Shown: positions 16,236 to 25,113 of the stretch, piece by piece
Position numbering within the stretch: the stretch's first letter is position 1
How the letters are laid out: the number at the start of each line of letters is the position of its first letter
Assembly: GCF_018623055.1 (NCBI RefSeq)
Contig: NZ_CP076019.1
Span: forward strand, 434,001-498,000
Length of the DNA stretch: 64,000 nt
From: Halorubrum sp. 2020YC2
GTDB taxonomy: Archaea; Halobacteriota; Halobacteria; Halobacteriales; Haloferacaceae
Direction: 5' to 3'
The notes under the pieces: model-generated
Database searches by the model: none
Told to the model about the DNA's origin: nothing
Seen by the model: the letters and a program-made list of their open reading frames with translations, nothing else
Program-made: the position numbers and the translations under genes

Positions 16236-16588
16236 GCAACGACGAGAGCCGCGGGTCACGGATCGCACCTGCGGTCGCCGTGGGCGCATTGTTCGCCCTG
16301 TTGGCCGCGACGGTCAACGCGGCGACGTTCGGATTCGAGGAGGCCGGCTTCCCGGCCGACGCCTCGGTCGTTCACAACATCGGGTACGCCCTGTTCGACC
16401 TCGGCGCGTACGACGTCGCGACCATCCCCGCGGAGGGGTTCCTCGCGGCCTTCCTGATCGCCGCGGTCGCGCTCGACGTCGCGGTCGACGGCGCCGTCTA
16501 CCTCGCGAAACGCGAGGAGGACGGGTCCGTCGTCTCCGCGGTCGGAGGGGCGTTTACCGACGGCGGCCGCGACGGAGGTGACCGGTAG
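16232..16588 (+). CDS. nuoJ2: NADH-quinone oxidoreductase-type complex, subunit J, C-terminal half
   Basis: 118 aa, GTG start overlapping the nuoJ1 stop. Two clear membrane helices: about 11-27 and, after a periplasmic-type stretch, about 68-88. The second helix follows GYALFDLGAYDV and AEGFLAAFLIAAVALDVAVDG, which match the end of NuoJ. A short acidic tail follows. Identified mainly by position between nuoJ1 and nuoK and by the C-terminal helix; similarity of the first part is weak. Confidence 0.82.
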   Translation: MSNDESRGSRIAPAVAVGALFALLAATVNAATFGFEEAGFPADASVVHNIGYALFDLGAYDVATIPAEGFLAAFLIAAVALDVAVDGAVYLAKREEDGSVVSAVGGAFTDGGRDGGDR

Positions 16589-16908
16589 TGAGCGCCGTCG
16601 TGTCCTCTATCCCTCCGACGTGGTACCTGCTGTTGGCGTCGGCAGTGTTCTGTATCGGACTGTTCGGCGTGCTGACGCGGCGGAACGCGCTGTACTTCCT
16701 CATGAGCGTCGAGCTCATGATGAACGCGGCCAACATCAACTTCGTCGCGTTCGCGTGGTACTACGGCAACCTCACCGGGCAGGTGTTCGCGCTGTTCGTC
16801 ATCGCGCTCGCCGCCGCGGAGGTCGCCATCGGAATCGGCATCATACTCGTGTTATACCGCAACTTCGGTACGACAGACGTGACCGTTCCAGCGGAGATGA
16901 GGTGGTAA
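16588..16908 (+). CDS. nuoK: NADH-quinone oxidoreductase-type complex, subunit K
   Basis: 106 aa, three helices. Contains LMSVELMMNAANINFVAFAW with the helix-2 Glu that is part of the proton pathway, and ALAAAEVAIGIGI in helix 3 with the second Glu. MrpC/NuoK family; the nuo context fixes the assignment. GTG start overlaps the nuoJ2 stop by one base; nuoL starts one base after the stop. Confidence 0.95.
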   Translation: MSAVVSSIPPTWYLLLASAVFCIGLFGVLTRRNALYFLMSVELMMNAANINFVAFAWYYGNLTGQVFALFVIALAAAEVAIGIGIILVLYRNFGTTDVTVPAEMRW

Positions 16909-16909
16909 G

Positions 16910-18958
16910 ATGGTGAACGCATTCGCATACGTTCCGGCGATCGTACTCCTCCCGTTCTTCTCGTTCCTGGTCGCGCTCGGCGCGGGCAGGTATCTCCCGA
17001 AGGGGGGCGCCTTCGGCGGTATCGCGGCGACCGCGGGGTCGTTCCTGCTGTCTATCTGGGTCGCGGCGACCGTCGCCGGCGGCCGCGCGTACAACGAGAC
17101 GCTGTACTACTGGGCGAGCGAGGGCGGCGCGGGGATCGGTCCGACGGACATCGAACTCACGTTCGGCGTCCTGATCGACCCGCTGTCGGCGCTCATGCTC
17201 GTCATCGTGACGCTCGTGGCACTCCTCGTCCACGTGTTCTCGCTCGGCTACATGAACGACGAGGGCGAGACTGGCCTGCCGCGTTACTACGCCGGCCTCG
17301 GCCTGTTCACGGCGTCGATGCTCGGATTCGTCGTCGCTGACAACCTGCTGATGGCGTTCATGTTCTTCGAGCTGGTCGGGCTCTGCTCGTACCTGCTCAT
17401 CGGCTTCCACTTCCGGGAGCCGGGCCCGCCGTCGGCGGCGAAGAAGGCGTTCCTCGTCACCCGCTTCGGTGACTACTTCTTCCTCGTCGGCGTCGTCGCG
17501 GTGTTCGCGACGTTCGGCACGGCGCAGTTCGCCGGTCCCGAGTCGTTCCCGGCGCTCGCTGACGCGGCGCTCAACGGCTCCGGGTCGGTCGCGTGGACGC
17601 CCGGCGGCCTCGAACTCGGGACGTGGCTGACCGTCGTCGGCCTGCTCGTCTTAGGCGGCGTCGTCGGCAAGTCCGCGCAGTTCCCGCTTCACACGTGGCT
17701 CCCCGACGCGATGGAGGGCCCAACGCCGGTCTCGGCGCTCATCCACGCCGCGACGATGGTCGCGGCCGGCGTCTACCTCGTCGCGCGGATGTACGGGTTC
17801 TACGTGCTGACGCCGACGACGATGGCGGTCATCGCGTTCATCGGCGGCTTCACCGCCCTGTTCGCGGCGACGATGGGACTGGTGAAAGACGAACTGAAGC
17901 AGGTGCTCGCGTACTCCACCATCTCGCAGTACGGCTACATGATGCTCGCGCTCGGCGCGGGCGGGTACGTGGCCGCGGTCTTCCACCTGACCACCCACGC
18001 GTTCTTCAAGGCGCTGCTGTTCTTAGGCGCCGGGTCGGTCATCATCGCGATGCACCACAACGAGGACATGTGGGACATGGGTGGGCTGCGGTCGAAGATG
18101 CCCGTCACCTACTACACCTTCCTGGCCGGGTCGCTGGCGCTCGCGGGCATCTTCCCGTTCGCCGGCTTCTGGTCGAAAGACGAGATCCTCTACGAGGCGC
18201 TCGTCCACGGCCTCAACGACCCGCTGCTGCTCGGCGGCTACCTGATGGGGCTGCTCGCGGTGCCCGTCACCGCCTTCTACACCTTCCGGATGGTGTTCCT
18301 GACCTTCCACGGGGAGCCGCGGAGCGACACCGCCCGCGACCCCGAACCCGTCGGGTGGAACGTGAAGGGACCGCTGACGGTCCTCGGGTCGCTTGCGGTC
18401 GTCACCGGCCTCATCAATATGGTGCCGGTCCAGAAGGTCCTCGGACTGGAGGGCATCGACCTGCTCCACCGCTGGCTCGACAACGAGTGGGGCGGTATCG
18501 AGGGCCTTTCCTCGCACCACTACGCGAACCTGAGTCCGTACAGTAGCGGCACCCTCGTCGGCGGCGAGGCCGGGACCGTCCTCGTCGGCGCGGCCGTCTC
18601 GCTCGGCTTCGCGCTGCTCGGACTCGGACTCGCCTGGCGGCTCTACAACGTTGCGTCGCCGACGGAACACACCGCCAAGCTCGGCGGGGTCAAAGACGTG
18701 CTGTACAACAACTACTATCTCGACGAAGTACAGGTCTGGCTCGCGTATCGAACGGAAGACGTCGCGGGCGGCGCGGACGTCTTCGATCAGGGAATCATCG
18801 ACGGCGTCGTCAACGGCGTCTCCTCGGTGAGCCTGACCGGCGGCGGTCGGGTCCGGAAGCTCCAGTCCGGCGTCGTCTCGCAGTACGCCGCGCTGCTCAC
18901 CTTCGGGCTCGTCGCGCTGCTGCTCGTGCTCGGCGCGACCGGGGGGTGGTTCCAGTGA
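16910..18958 (+). CDS. nuoL: NADH-quinone oxidoreductase-type complex, subunit L (proton-pumping antiporter-like)
   Basis: 682 aa, about 16 membrane helices. The antiporter-type core shows FGVLIDPLSALMLVIVTLVALLVH near the N-terminus, GKSAQFPLHTWLPDAMEGPTPVSALIHAATMV with the pump Lys and His, and LVKDELKQVLAYSTISQYGYM. The C-terminal part extends past the core into the long amphipathic and final helix region of NuoL. Co-transcribed: one base after nuoK, and its last codon overlaps the GTG start of nuoM. Confidence 0.95.
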   Translation: MVNAFAYVPAIVLLPFFSFLVALGAGRYLPKGGAFGGIAATAGSFLLSIWVAATVAGGRAYNETLYYWASEGGAGIGPTDIELTFGVLIDPLSALMLVIVTLVALLVHVFSLGYMNDEGETGLPRYYAGLGLFTASMLGFVVADNLLMAFMFFELVGLCSYLLIGFHFREPGPPSAAKKAFLVTRFGDYFFLVGVVAVFATFGTAQFAGPESFPALADAALNGSGSVAWTPGGLELGTWLTVVGLLVLGGVVGKSAQFPLHTWLPDAMEGPTPVSALIHAATMVAAGVYLVARMYGFYVLTPTTMAVIAFIGGFTALFAATMGLVKDELKQVLAYSTISQYGYMMLALGAGGYVAAVFHLTTHAFFKALLFLGAGSVIIAMHHNEDMWDMGGLRSKMPVTYYTFLAGSLALAGIFPFAGFWSKDEILYEALVHGLNDPLLLGGYLMGLLAVPVTAFYTFRMVFLTFHGEPRSDTARDPEPVGWNVKGPLTVLGSLAVVTGLINMVPVQKVLGLEGIDLLHRWLDNEWGGIEGLSSHHYANLSPYSSGTLVGGEAGTVLVGAAVSLGFALLGLGLAWRLYNVASPTEHTAKLGGVKDVLYNNYYLDEVQVWLAYRTEDVAGGADVFDQGIIDGVVNGVSSVSLTGGGRVRKLQSGVVSQYAALLTFGLVALLLVLGATGGWFQ

Positions 18959-20487
18959 TACTCGAAGCGCTCATGGCGGCCGCCTTCGTCGGCGCGTTGA
19001 CGGTGTTCCTCGCGCCCGACGAGTGGGCGGGTCGGCTGGCGTTCGCGATCAGCCTGGTCCCCTTCGTCGGCAGCCTCTACCTGTGGTCCGGCTTCGAGGC
19101 CGGCGGCAACGCGCTGCTCGGCGGCGAGGTCGCGTACGCGACGCAGATCGAGTGGCTCGAAGTCGGCGGTCGGGGCGTCTCGTGGTTCGTCGGGCTCGAC
19201 GGGATCAGCCTCCCGCTGTTCGTGCTCACGACGTTCCTCGTGCCGCTGGCGATCCTCAGCGCGTGGACGCCCGTCGACACGCGGCAGAGCCAGTTCTACG
19301 GGCTCATGCTGTTCATGGAGGCGAACCTGCTCGGCGTGTTCGCCGCGCTCGACTTCTTCCTGTGGTTCGTCTTCTGGGAGGCCGTGCTGGTCCCGATGTA
19401 CTTCCTCATCGGGATCTGGGGCGGCCCGCGCCGCAAGTACGCCGCGATCAAGTTCTTCGTGTACACGAACGCGGCGTCGCTTTTGATGTTCATCGGCTTC
19501 ATGAGCCTCGTGTTCGCGCTCGGCGACTCGGTGTCGTCGTTCGCGCTGCCCGAGATCGCACAGGCGGTCGCCGCGGGCGGGCTGACCGAGTGGTTCGGCA
19601 TCGCCCCGGACCGGGTCGCGATGTTCGCGTTCCTCGCGATGTTCCTCGGGTTCGCGGTGAAGGTCCCGATCGTCCCCTTCCACACGTGGCTCCCGGACGC
19701 GCACGTTCAGGCGCCGACCCCCGCGTCGGTGCTTCTGGCGGGCGTCCTCCTGAAGATGGGGACGTATGCGCTGCTGCGGTTCAACTTCACGATGCTGCCC
19801 GAACAGGCGTCGATGCTCGCGGTCCCGATCGCGGCTATCGCCGTCACCAGCGTCATCTACGGCGCAATGTTAGCGCTGGCACAGAAGGACCTCAAGCGGA
19901 TCGTCGCCTACTCGTCCGTCTCGTCGATGGGCTACGTCATCCTCGGGCTCATCGTCTTCACCGAGTACGGGGTCGGCGGCGCGACGTTCCAGATGGTCGC
20001 GCACGGCCTCATCTCGGGACTGATGTTCATGGCGGTCGGCGTCATCTACAACACGACCCACACCCGGATGGTCGGAGACATGGCCGGGATGGCCGACCGG
20101 ATGCCGGTCACCGTCGGCATCCTCGTCGCCGGCGCCTTCGGCTACATGGGGCTGCCGCTGATGGCCGGCTTCGCCGGCGAGTTCTTCATCTTCGTCGGCT
20201 CGCTGTCCGCGCCGGCGCTCCCGTACGCGCCGGTGTTCACGGCGCTCGCCATGTTCGGTATCGTGATCGTCGCCGGCTACCTGCTGTCGGCGATGCAGAG
20301 CACGCTGTTCGGCCCGTTCGAACTGGAGACCGACTACGAGGTCGGGCCCGCGGCGTTCCACGACGTCGCCCCGCTCGCGGTGCTTCTGGTGGCGATCATC
20401 GTGCTGGGCGTCGCGCCCGACATCTTCTTCGAGATGATCCGTGACGCCGCCGTTCCCGTCGTCGAGGGGGTGACGATCGATGGTTAA
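18955..20487 (+). CDS. nuoM: NADH-quinone oxidoreductase-type complex, subunit M (proton-pumping antiporter-like)
   Basis: 510 aa with the antiporter-core strings FAVKVPIVPFHTWLPDAHVQAPTPASVLLAGVLLKMG and AQKDLKRIVAYSSVSSMGYV. I chose the GTG at 18955 because it overlaps the nuoL stop as GTGA, like other junctions in this operon; another in-frame GTG at 18946 would add three residues. Overlaps nuoN by eight bases. Confidence 0.93.
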   Translation: MILEALMAAAFVGALTVFLAPDEWAGRLAFAISLVPFVGSLYLWSGFEAGGNALLGGEVAYATQIEWLEVGGRGVSWFVGLDGISLPLFVLTTFLVPLAILSAWTPVDTRQSQFYGLMLFMEANLLGVFAALDFFLWFVFWEAVLVPMYFLIGIWGGPRRKYAAIKFFVYTNAASLLMFIGFMSLVFALGDSVSSFALPEIAQAVAAGGLTEWFGIAPDRVAMFAFLAMFLGFAVKVPIVPFHTWLPDAHVQAPTPASVLLAGVLLKMGTYALLRFNFTMLPEQASMLAVPIAAIAVTSVIYGAMLALAQKDLKRIVAYSSVSSMGYVILGLIVFTEYGVGGATFQMVAHGLISGLMFMAVGVIYNTTHTRMVGDMAGMADRMPVTVGILVAGAFGYMGLPLMAGFAGEFFIFVGSLSAPALPYAPVFTALAMFGIVIVAGYLLSAMQSTLFGPFELETDYEVGPAAFHDVAPLAVLLVAIIVLGVAPDIFFEMIRDAAVPVVEGVTIDG

Positions 20488-21985
20488 CGCGCTCCCGCAG
20501 GTCGCTGCGCTACTCCCGGTGCTGCTGCTCGGATTCACCGGGCTGGCCCTGCTGCTCGTCGACACGATCAGCCCCGACGAGCGGTCGAACACCTCGATGG
20601 CGGCCGTGAGCACGCTCGGCGCGCTCGCCTCGCTCGCGGCGACGGTCTGGTTCGTCGCCTCGGGGACCGGTAGCGTCGACACCGGCGGCGCGATCACGCT
20701 GTTCGCAGACGCGATCAAGGTCGACACCATGGCGCTGTTCTTCACCGCCATCTTCGCGTCCGTGACGGCGCTCGTCGTCGTCGCCGGCCACGACTACTTC
20801 CACGACCACGCCAACCCGGCGGCGTTCTACTCGCTCGTGACCTTCGCCGCGACGGGGATGGCGCTGCTCGCGGTCGCGAACTCGCTCGCGGTCGTGTTCG
20901 TCGCCTTGGAGATGGTGTCGCTGCCGTCGTACGTGCTCGTCGCGTACCTCAAGCGGAACCGCGGGAGCGTCGAAGCGGGGATGAAGTACTTCCTCGTCGG
21001 CGCGCTCTCGTCCGCCATCTTCCTGTTCGGCATCTCGCTGGTGTACGCGGCGACGGGGTCGCTCATCCTGAGCGACATCGCGTCGGCGTCGATAGAGGGA
21101 CTCACGGGCGTCCTCGGCGTCGGTATCGTGATGATGATCGGCGGCGTCGCGTTCAAGACGGCCTCCGTCCCGTTCCACTTCTGGGCGCCGGAGGCGTACG
21201 AGGGCGCGCCCGCGCCGGTGAGCGCGTTCCTCTCGTCGGCGTCGAAGGCCGCCGGGTTCGTCGTCGCGTTCCGCGTGTTCACCGAGGCGTTCCCGCTCGA
21301 GATGGCGGTCTCCGCGAACATCGACTGGATGCTCGCGTTCGCGGTCCTCGCGGCCGTCACGATGACGGTCGGGAACTTCGCGGCCGCGGTCCAAGAGGAG
21401 GTCAAGCGGATGCTGGCGTACTCCTCCATCGGCCACGCCGGCTACGCGCTCATCGGCGTCGCCGCGCTCACGGTCGACGGGCCGGCGAACGGCACCGTCA
21501 TGGCCACCGCGATGACCCACCTGCTCGTCTACGGGTTCATGAACACCGGCGCGTTCCTCTTCGTCGCGATGGCGGAGCGGTGGGGCGTCGGCAAGACCTT
21601 CGCGGACTACGCGGGGCTCGCGCGGCGCGCGCCCGTCGCCTCGACGGCGATGGCCGTGTTCATGTTCTCGCTCGCCGGGCTCCCGCCGTTCGCCGGGTTC
21701 TTCTCGAAGTACTTCCTGTTTCAGGCGGCCATCGACAACGGCTTCCTGTGGCTCGCCGGACTCGGCGCGATAAACAGCGTCGTGTCGCTGTACTACTACA
21801 GCAGGGTCGTGAAGGCGCTGTGGCTCGACGACCCCGAGACGCAGAGCGCGCTCGACGCGGTCGACGTGCGGCCGACGGCGCTGTACGCCGCGGTCGTCTT
21901 CGCGGCGGTCGCGACGTTGCTGCTGCTCCCCGGCTTCGGTCCCGTCATCGAGACGGCCGAGGCGGCGGCGTCCGCGCTGTTCTGA
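20480..21985 (+). CDS. nuoN: NADH-quinone oxidoreductase-type complex, subunit N (proton-pumping antiporter-like)
   Basis: 501 aa, about 14 helices. Signature strings: FKTASVPFHFWAPEAYEGAPAPVSAFLSSASKAAGF and VQEEVKRMLAYSSIGHAGYALIG. Last gene of the operon; the next gene starts 138 bases on. A short T-run (CCCTTTTCGATTCC) about 25 bases after the stop may be the operon end. Confidence 0.95.
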   Translation: MVNALPQVAALLPVLLLGFTGLALLLVDTISPDERSNTSMAAVSTLGALASLAATVWFVASGTGSVDTGGAITLFADAIKVDTMALFFTAIFASVTALVVVAGHDYFHDHANPAAFYSLVTFAATGMALLAVANSLAVVFVALEMVSLPSYVLVAYLKRNRGSVEAGMKYFLVGALSSAIFLFGISLVYAATGSLILSDIASASIEGLTGVLGVGIVMMIGGVAFKTASVPFHFWAPEAYEGAPAPVSAFLSSASKAAGFVVAFRVFTEAFPLEMAVSANIDWMLAFAVLAAVTMTVGNFAAAVQEEVKRMLAYSSIGHAGYALIGVAALTVDGPANGTVMATAMTHLLVYGFMNTGAFLFVAMAERWGVGKTFADYAGLARRAPVASTAMAVFMFSLAGLPPFAGFFSKYFLFQAAIDNGFLWLAGLGAINSVVSLYYYSRVVKALWLDDPETQSALDAVDVRPTALYAAVVFAAVATLLLLPGFGPVIETAEAAASALF

Positions 21986-22122
21986 GCGGCGCCTCCAGTC
22001 GATCCCTTTTCGATTCCGCTCTCGCCGCGCCCGAGCGCCCGCTCCGGGTTCGGTGGGTTTCGGACGCCGAGCCGCGCGCCGGCGACCACAGATACTCGTC
22101 CGTTCGGTCCCTCAGTACGGTC

Positions 22123-22440
22123 GTGTCTCGGACCCACACCTACCGGTGTCTGAACTGCCTTGACCACGCCGTCACGCGGTCGTTCGACACCTCGCACCTG
22201 TCGCGGACATGCCCGAACTGCGGTTCGTTCGAGCGCTTCGCCAACGAGGCCGTGATCGACCGGTTCGAGTCGCTGGAGGCGTCGCCGCCGACGGAACTCG
22301 ACTGGGAGCGGCTGGAGCGTCGGGAGAAGCTGCTCGTCGCGGAACGGCTCGCCCGCACGGAGAAGACGCTCGCGGACTTCGAGGTGGTCGGCAACGAGGA
22401 CGACGACGCGGGCGACGGCGTCGCCGCGACCGAGGCGTAA
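22123..22440 (+). CDS. Small zinc-ribbon protein, conserved haloarchaeal type
   Basis: 105 aa, GTG start. Two CxxC knuckles, C9-x2-C12 and C30-P-N-C33, form an N-terminal zinc ribbon (residues 7-36). The remainder is a charged helix with ERLERREKLLVAERLARTEK and an acidic tail. Proteins of this build are common in haloarchaea and have no assigned role. The GTG was chosen because it starts right before the ribbon and upstream codons overlap the nuo operon end region. Converges with gar1 (14 bases apart). Confidence 0.7.
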   Translation: MSRTHTYRCLNCLDHAVTRSFDTSHLSRTCPNCGSFERFANEAVIDRFESLEASPPTELDWERLERREKLLVAERLARTEKTLADFEVVGNEDDDAGDGVAATEA

Positions 22441-22453
22441 CGCCGCCAGACGC

Positions 22454-22684
22454 CTACCGCGCGTACAGTTTCCCGCCGACGAGGTCGGGGAGTCCGACGC
22501 CGTCGCCGGGCGTGACGGCCACGTAAGGGTGACCGACCGGCCCGAACACGTCGACGACGCGGCCGACCGTGGAGAGCGACTCGTCGACGACGCTCGCGCC
22601 GATCCGCGGCGGGTCGGCGCCCGGGTCGCCGCGAGCGATCGCGAGTCCGCCGGCGGTGCGGACGACGGTGCCGACGCGCCGCAC
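22454..22684 (-). CDS. gar1: H/ACA ribonucleoprotein complex subunit Gar1/Naf1-type
   Basis: 76 aa, GTG start at 22684. Small six-stranded beta barrel that in archaea binds Cbf5 in the H/ACA pseudouridylation particle. Recognisable from GTVVRTAGGLAIARG, the strand VDESLSTVGRVVDVFGPVGHPYVAV, and the end LVGGKLYAR, which fit archaeal Gar1. The start is three to five bases after the SRP19 stop on the same strand, a pairing seen in other haloarchaea. Confidence 0.85.
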   Translation of the reverse strand: MRRVGTVVRTAGGLAIARGDPGADPPRIGASVVDESLSTVGRVVDVFGPVGHPYVAVTPGDGVGLPDLVGGKLYAR

Positions 22685-22686
22685 GG

Positions 22687-22965
22687 TTACTCCCGGAGAA
22701 CGCCGAGGTACGCGGCGATCGCCTGAACGAGGTCGTTTTTCGCGGTGTCCTCGGTGCCTCTGACCGCCACGGAACCGCGGGCGTCGAACTCTCGGGGGTA
22801 GGTCGCATCGCGCTCGACGACGGCGTCGTAGCCGACCTGCTGGACGGCCTTCGCGATCTCGTCGACGGTCGGCGCTTCGACCGCCATGTCCATCGGGACG
22901 CGGCGTCCCTCCGAGCGCGACAGCTCGGCGTCGAAGTAGGCGGGGTAGACGACGTTCTCGACCAT
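22687..22965 (-). CDS. srp19: Signal recognition particle protein SRP19
   Basis: 92 aa. SRP19 binds the tips of helices 6 and 8 of 7S RNA and helps SRP54 load. The string [20 protein letters not shown] is the family hallmark (V-x-Y-P-x-Y-[FL]-[ND]-x-x-x-[ST]), followed by [26 protein letters not shown]. The ATG at 22965 is chosen because the conserved domain starts at residue 3. The RNA partner is encoded in this window at about 41.45-41.76 kb. Same strand as gar1, probably co-transcribed. Confidence 0.95.
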   Translation of the reverse strand: MVENVVYPAYFDAELSRSEGRRVPMDMAVEAPTVDEIAKAVQQVGYDAVVERDATYPREFDARGSVAVRGTEDTAKNDLVQAIAAYLGVLRE

Positions 22966-23024
22966 ATCGGATACCCTCGCGCGCGGCGTAAGGTCGTTTC
23001 GGACCGGCGCCGCCCGGGCGCCGG

Positions 23025-24935
23025 TCACTCCGTCCGGAACTCGAACCGCGCTCCGCCGCTCTCGGCGGGACACGCGGCGACGGTCCAGCCGTGCGCCTCG
23101 GCAATTCGCTCGCTGATCGCCAGCCCGAGTCCCGTGCCCGACTCCTCGGTCGTGAACCCGCTCTCGAACACCCGGTCGATGTCGTCCTCCGGGAGCCCCC
23201 GCCCGTCGTCTTCGACGTAGAAGCCGTCCACGACGGTGCCGTCGTCCTCACGGAGGGCCGCAACGCCCACGCGGACCGAGAGTGGCGCGTCCGGAGGGCT
23301 GTCGCCGTGTTCCACGCTGTCGTCGGGCTCCGCCCGACTGCTCGTGGAACCGTGTTCCACACTGTTCCGAAAGACGTTCTCGAACAGTTCGCGAAGCCGC
23401 GTGCGGTTCGCCTCCAGCGTCGTGTCCGAGTCGACGGTCAGGGTCGCGCCGTCGGTGTCGACGCCCTCCCACGCCTCGCGGGCGATATCGGCCAGCGAGA
23501 CGGACTCCGTCTCTCCGACCGACCGCCCCTGTCTGGCCAGCGACAGGAGGTCCTCGACGAGTTCGTCCATCCGACCGATCGCGTCCGCGGCCCTGTCGAG
23601 GTGGTCCATGTCGCCGGTCTCGCGAGCGAGGTCGACGTACCCCTCCGCGACCGACAGCGGGTTTCGGAGGTCGTGTGACACGATGGACGCGAACTCGTCG
23701 AGCCGCTCGTTCTGCCGTCTGAGCGTCTCCTCGCGCTCTCGCCGGTCGGTGACGTCGGTGTAGATGGCGTAGCCGGCGGCGTTCTCCGCGTCGAGGCGGA
23801 TCGGGATGACGTGGAGGATGAAGTGACGGGTCCCGTCGGCGGTCGTCCGGGCCACCTCCCGGCGGACGTTCTCGCCGCGCTGTAACCGCTCGTTGAGGTC
23901 GTCGGCCTCCGGTCCGGAGCCGGCGGGCACGATGTAATCGTCGATCGACTCTCCGGTCACCGTCTCCGCGTCGTATCCGAACGTCTCCTCGAACGCGTCG
24001 TTCACCTGCCGGACGATTGGGTCGCCGTCGACGTAGTCGTAGGCGATGGCGGGGTCCGGGACGTTCGTGAACAGCGCGAGCAGCCTGTCGCGTTCCGTCC
24101 GAAGAGTCTCGGTAACGGCGATCCGATCGAGCGTCTCTTCGAGGTGGGAGCCGAGCAGCTCCGCCAGTCGCCGGTCGTCGTCGTCGAACCCGTCCGCCCC
24201 GGCGGCGAGCTGAAAGACGACGTCGTCTCCGACCGGGACGGTGAGCAGCGTGTCGAACCGGCTCTCGGGGTTCGGGTTCGGCGCGATAGACGCGTTCCCG
24301 GTCCGGACGGCACGCCCGGCCACTCCGCCGCCGACGCGGACTCGGTTACAGTCCTCGACCGGCGTCCCGCTGGAGGCGACCACCGGCTCGACCCACTCCC
24401 CGTCGCGGACGGCGACCACGGACTGGTACTCCGGGAACACCTGCTCCGCGACGGCGGTGACGGCACGGTACGCCTCGTCGACCGATCTGACGGCGGCCAG
24501 CTCCGCCATCCCAGCGTTGAGCTGTTCGATCCGCGAGGGAGTCCGCGTCGGTTCCGACCGGACGACCGACCGCCGGTCGCGGGCGAGGAGCCACGCCACG
24601 GTGTCCGAAAGCGCCTCGGGCGTCCCGGCGGTCGCGTCCACGACCGGGTCGGTCGCGGTCTCGCCAGCCGGGTCATCGACGTACGCGACCACGGCGCCGT
24701 CGCGGTCGACCGACCGGACGCGTTCGAGCCCCGCCTCGTCGACGACGACGGTCACGTCGACGTCGGTGATCTGCGCCTCGTCGGCCGCGTCCGAGGTAAC
24801 GGCGTGCGCCTTGACCGCGAACGTCCCGTCGCCGTCGTCCACGCGGGGTTCGAGCCGCGCCTCGAGGTCCTCGGAGAGCTCGGGGTCACCGCTGAGCACG
24901 AGAACCGACGCGTGCTCGCCCAACGCAGAAGTCAC
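23025..24935 (-). CDS. Sensor histidine kinase: divergent receiver-like, GAF, PAS, HisKA, HATPase
   Basis: 636 aa, no membrane helices, so a cytoplasmic sensor. In order: an N-terminal receiver-like fold (1-125; [18 protein letters not shown], but the acidic pocket is incomplete), GAF (about 135-272), PAS (about 285-395, ending in the PAC string [12 protein letters not shown]), and HisKA with phospho-acceptor His421 in [11 protein letters not shown]. The HATPase has an N-box ([14 protein letters not shown], 517-529), G1 DDGRG (576-580) and G2 GTGLGL (600-605). Starts with GTG. A TATA box lies at 24961-24969. No response regulator gene is adjacent; the signal is unknown. Confidence 0.9.
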   Translation of the reverse strand: MTSALGEHASVLVLSGDPELSEDLEARLEPRVDDGDGTFAVKAHAVTSDAADEAQITDVDVTVVVDEAGLERVRSVDRDGAVVAYVDDPAGETATDPVVDATAGTPEALSDTVAWLLARDRRSVVRSEPTRTPSRIEQLNAGMAELAAVRSVDEAYRAVTAVAEQVFPEYQSVVAVRDGEWVEPVVASSGTPVEDCNRVRVGGGVAGRAVRTGNASIAPNPNPESRFDTLLTVPVGDDVVFQLAAGADGFDDDDRRLAELLGSHLEETLDRIAVTETLRTERDRLLALFTNVPDPAIAYDYVDGDPIVRQVNDAFEETFGYDAETVTGESIDDYIVPAGSGPEADDLNERLQRGENVRREVARTTADGTRHFILHVIPIRLDAENAAGYAIYTDVTDRREREETLRRQNERLDEFASIVSHDLRNPLSVAEGYVDLARETGDMDHLDRAADAIGRMDELVEDLLSLARQGRSVGETESVSLADIAREAWEGVDTDGATLTVDSDTTLEANRTRLRELFENVFRNSVEHGSTSSRAEPDDSVEHGDSPPDAPLSVRVGVAALREDDGTVVDGFYVEDDGRGLPEDDIDRVFESGFTTEESGTGLGLAISERIAEAHGWTVAACPAESGGARFEFRTE

Positions 24936-24960
24936 GATGGTGTATCGTAGTCCGCGCCGA

Positions 24961-24969
24961 GAGTATAAG
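24961..24969 (-). promoter_or_regulatory. Putative TATA box of the histidine kinase gene
   Basis: GCTTATACT on the minus strand, 26-34 bases before the GTG start (24935-24933). Good consensus and spacing; supports the GTG as the start of a leaderless message. Confidence 0.5.
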
Positions 24970-25113
24970 CCTTCTTACCGATCACCGAACCCTCGGCCGT
25001 ACCGCACCGCTCGCGACCCGTCGTCGCCGTTCGCGTCGCGTTCGCGCTCTCGCGAGAACCGGCGACGACCGACCCCGGAACCCTTTTGGAGCAACACGGG
25101 CCACGTTCGTGTA

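Noticed and set aside
15969-16588. Frameshift in a single nuoJ gene
   Set aside because: Clean stop/GTG overlap and intact helices in both parts; split nuoJ is known in haloarchaea.
18946-18954. Earlier GTG start for nuoM giving three more residues
   Set aside because: The GTG at 18955 overlaps the nuoL stop as GTGA, the same coupling used elsewhere in the operon; the difference is minor.
24241-25113. N-terminal extension of alaS to 24241
   Set aside because: It overlaps the divergent histidine kinase gene and has Ser/Arg-rich shadow translation; the AlaRS core starts at 25114.
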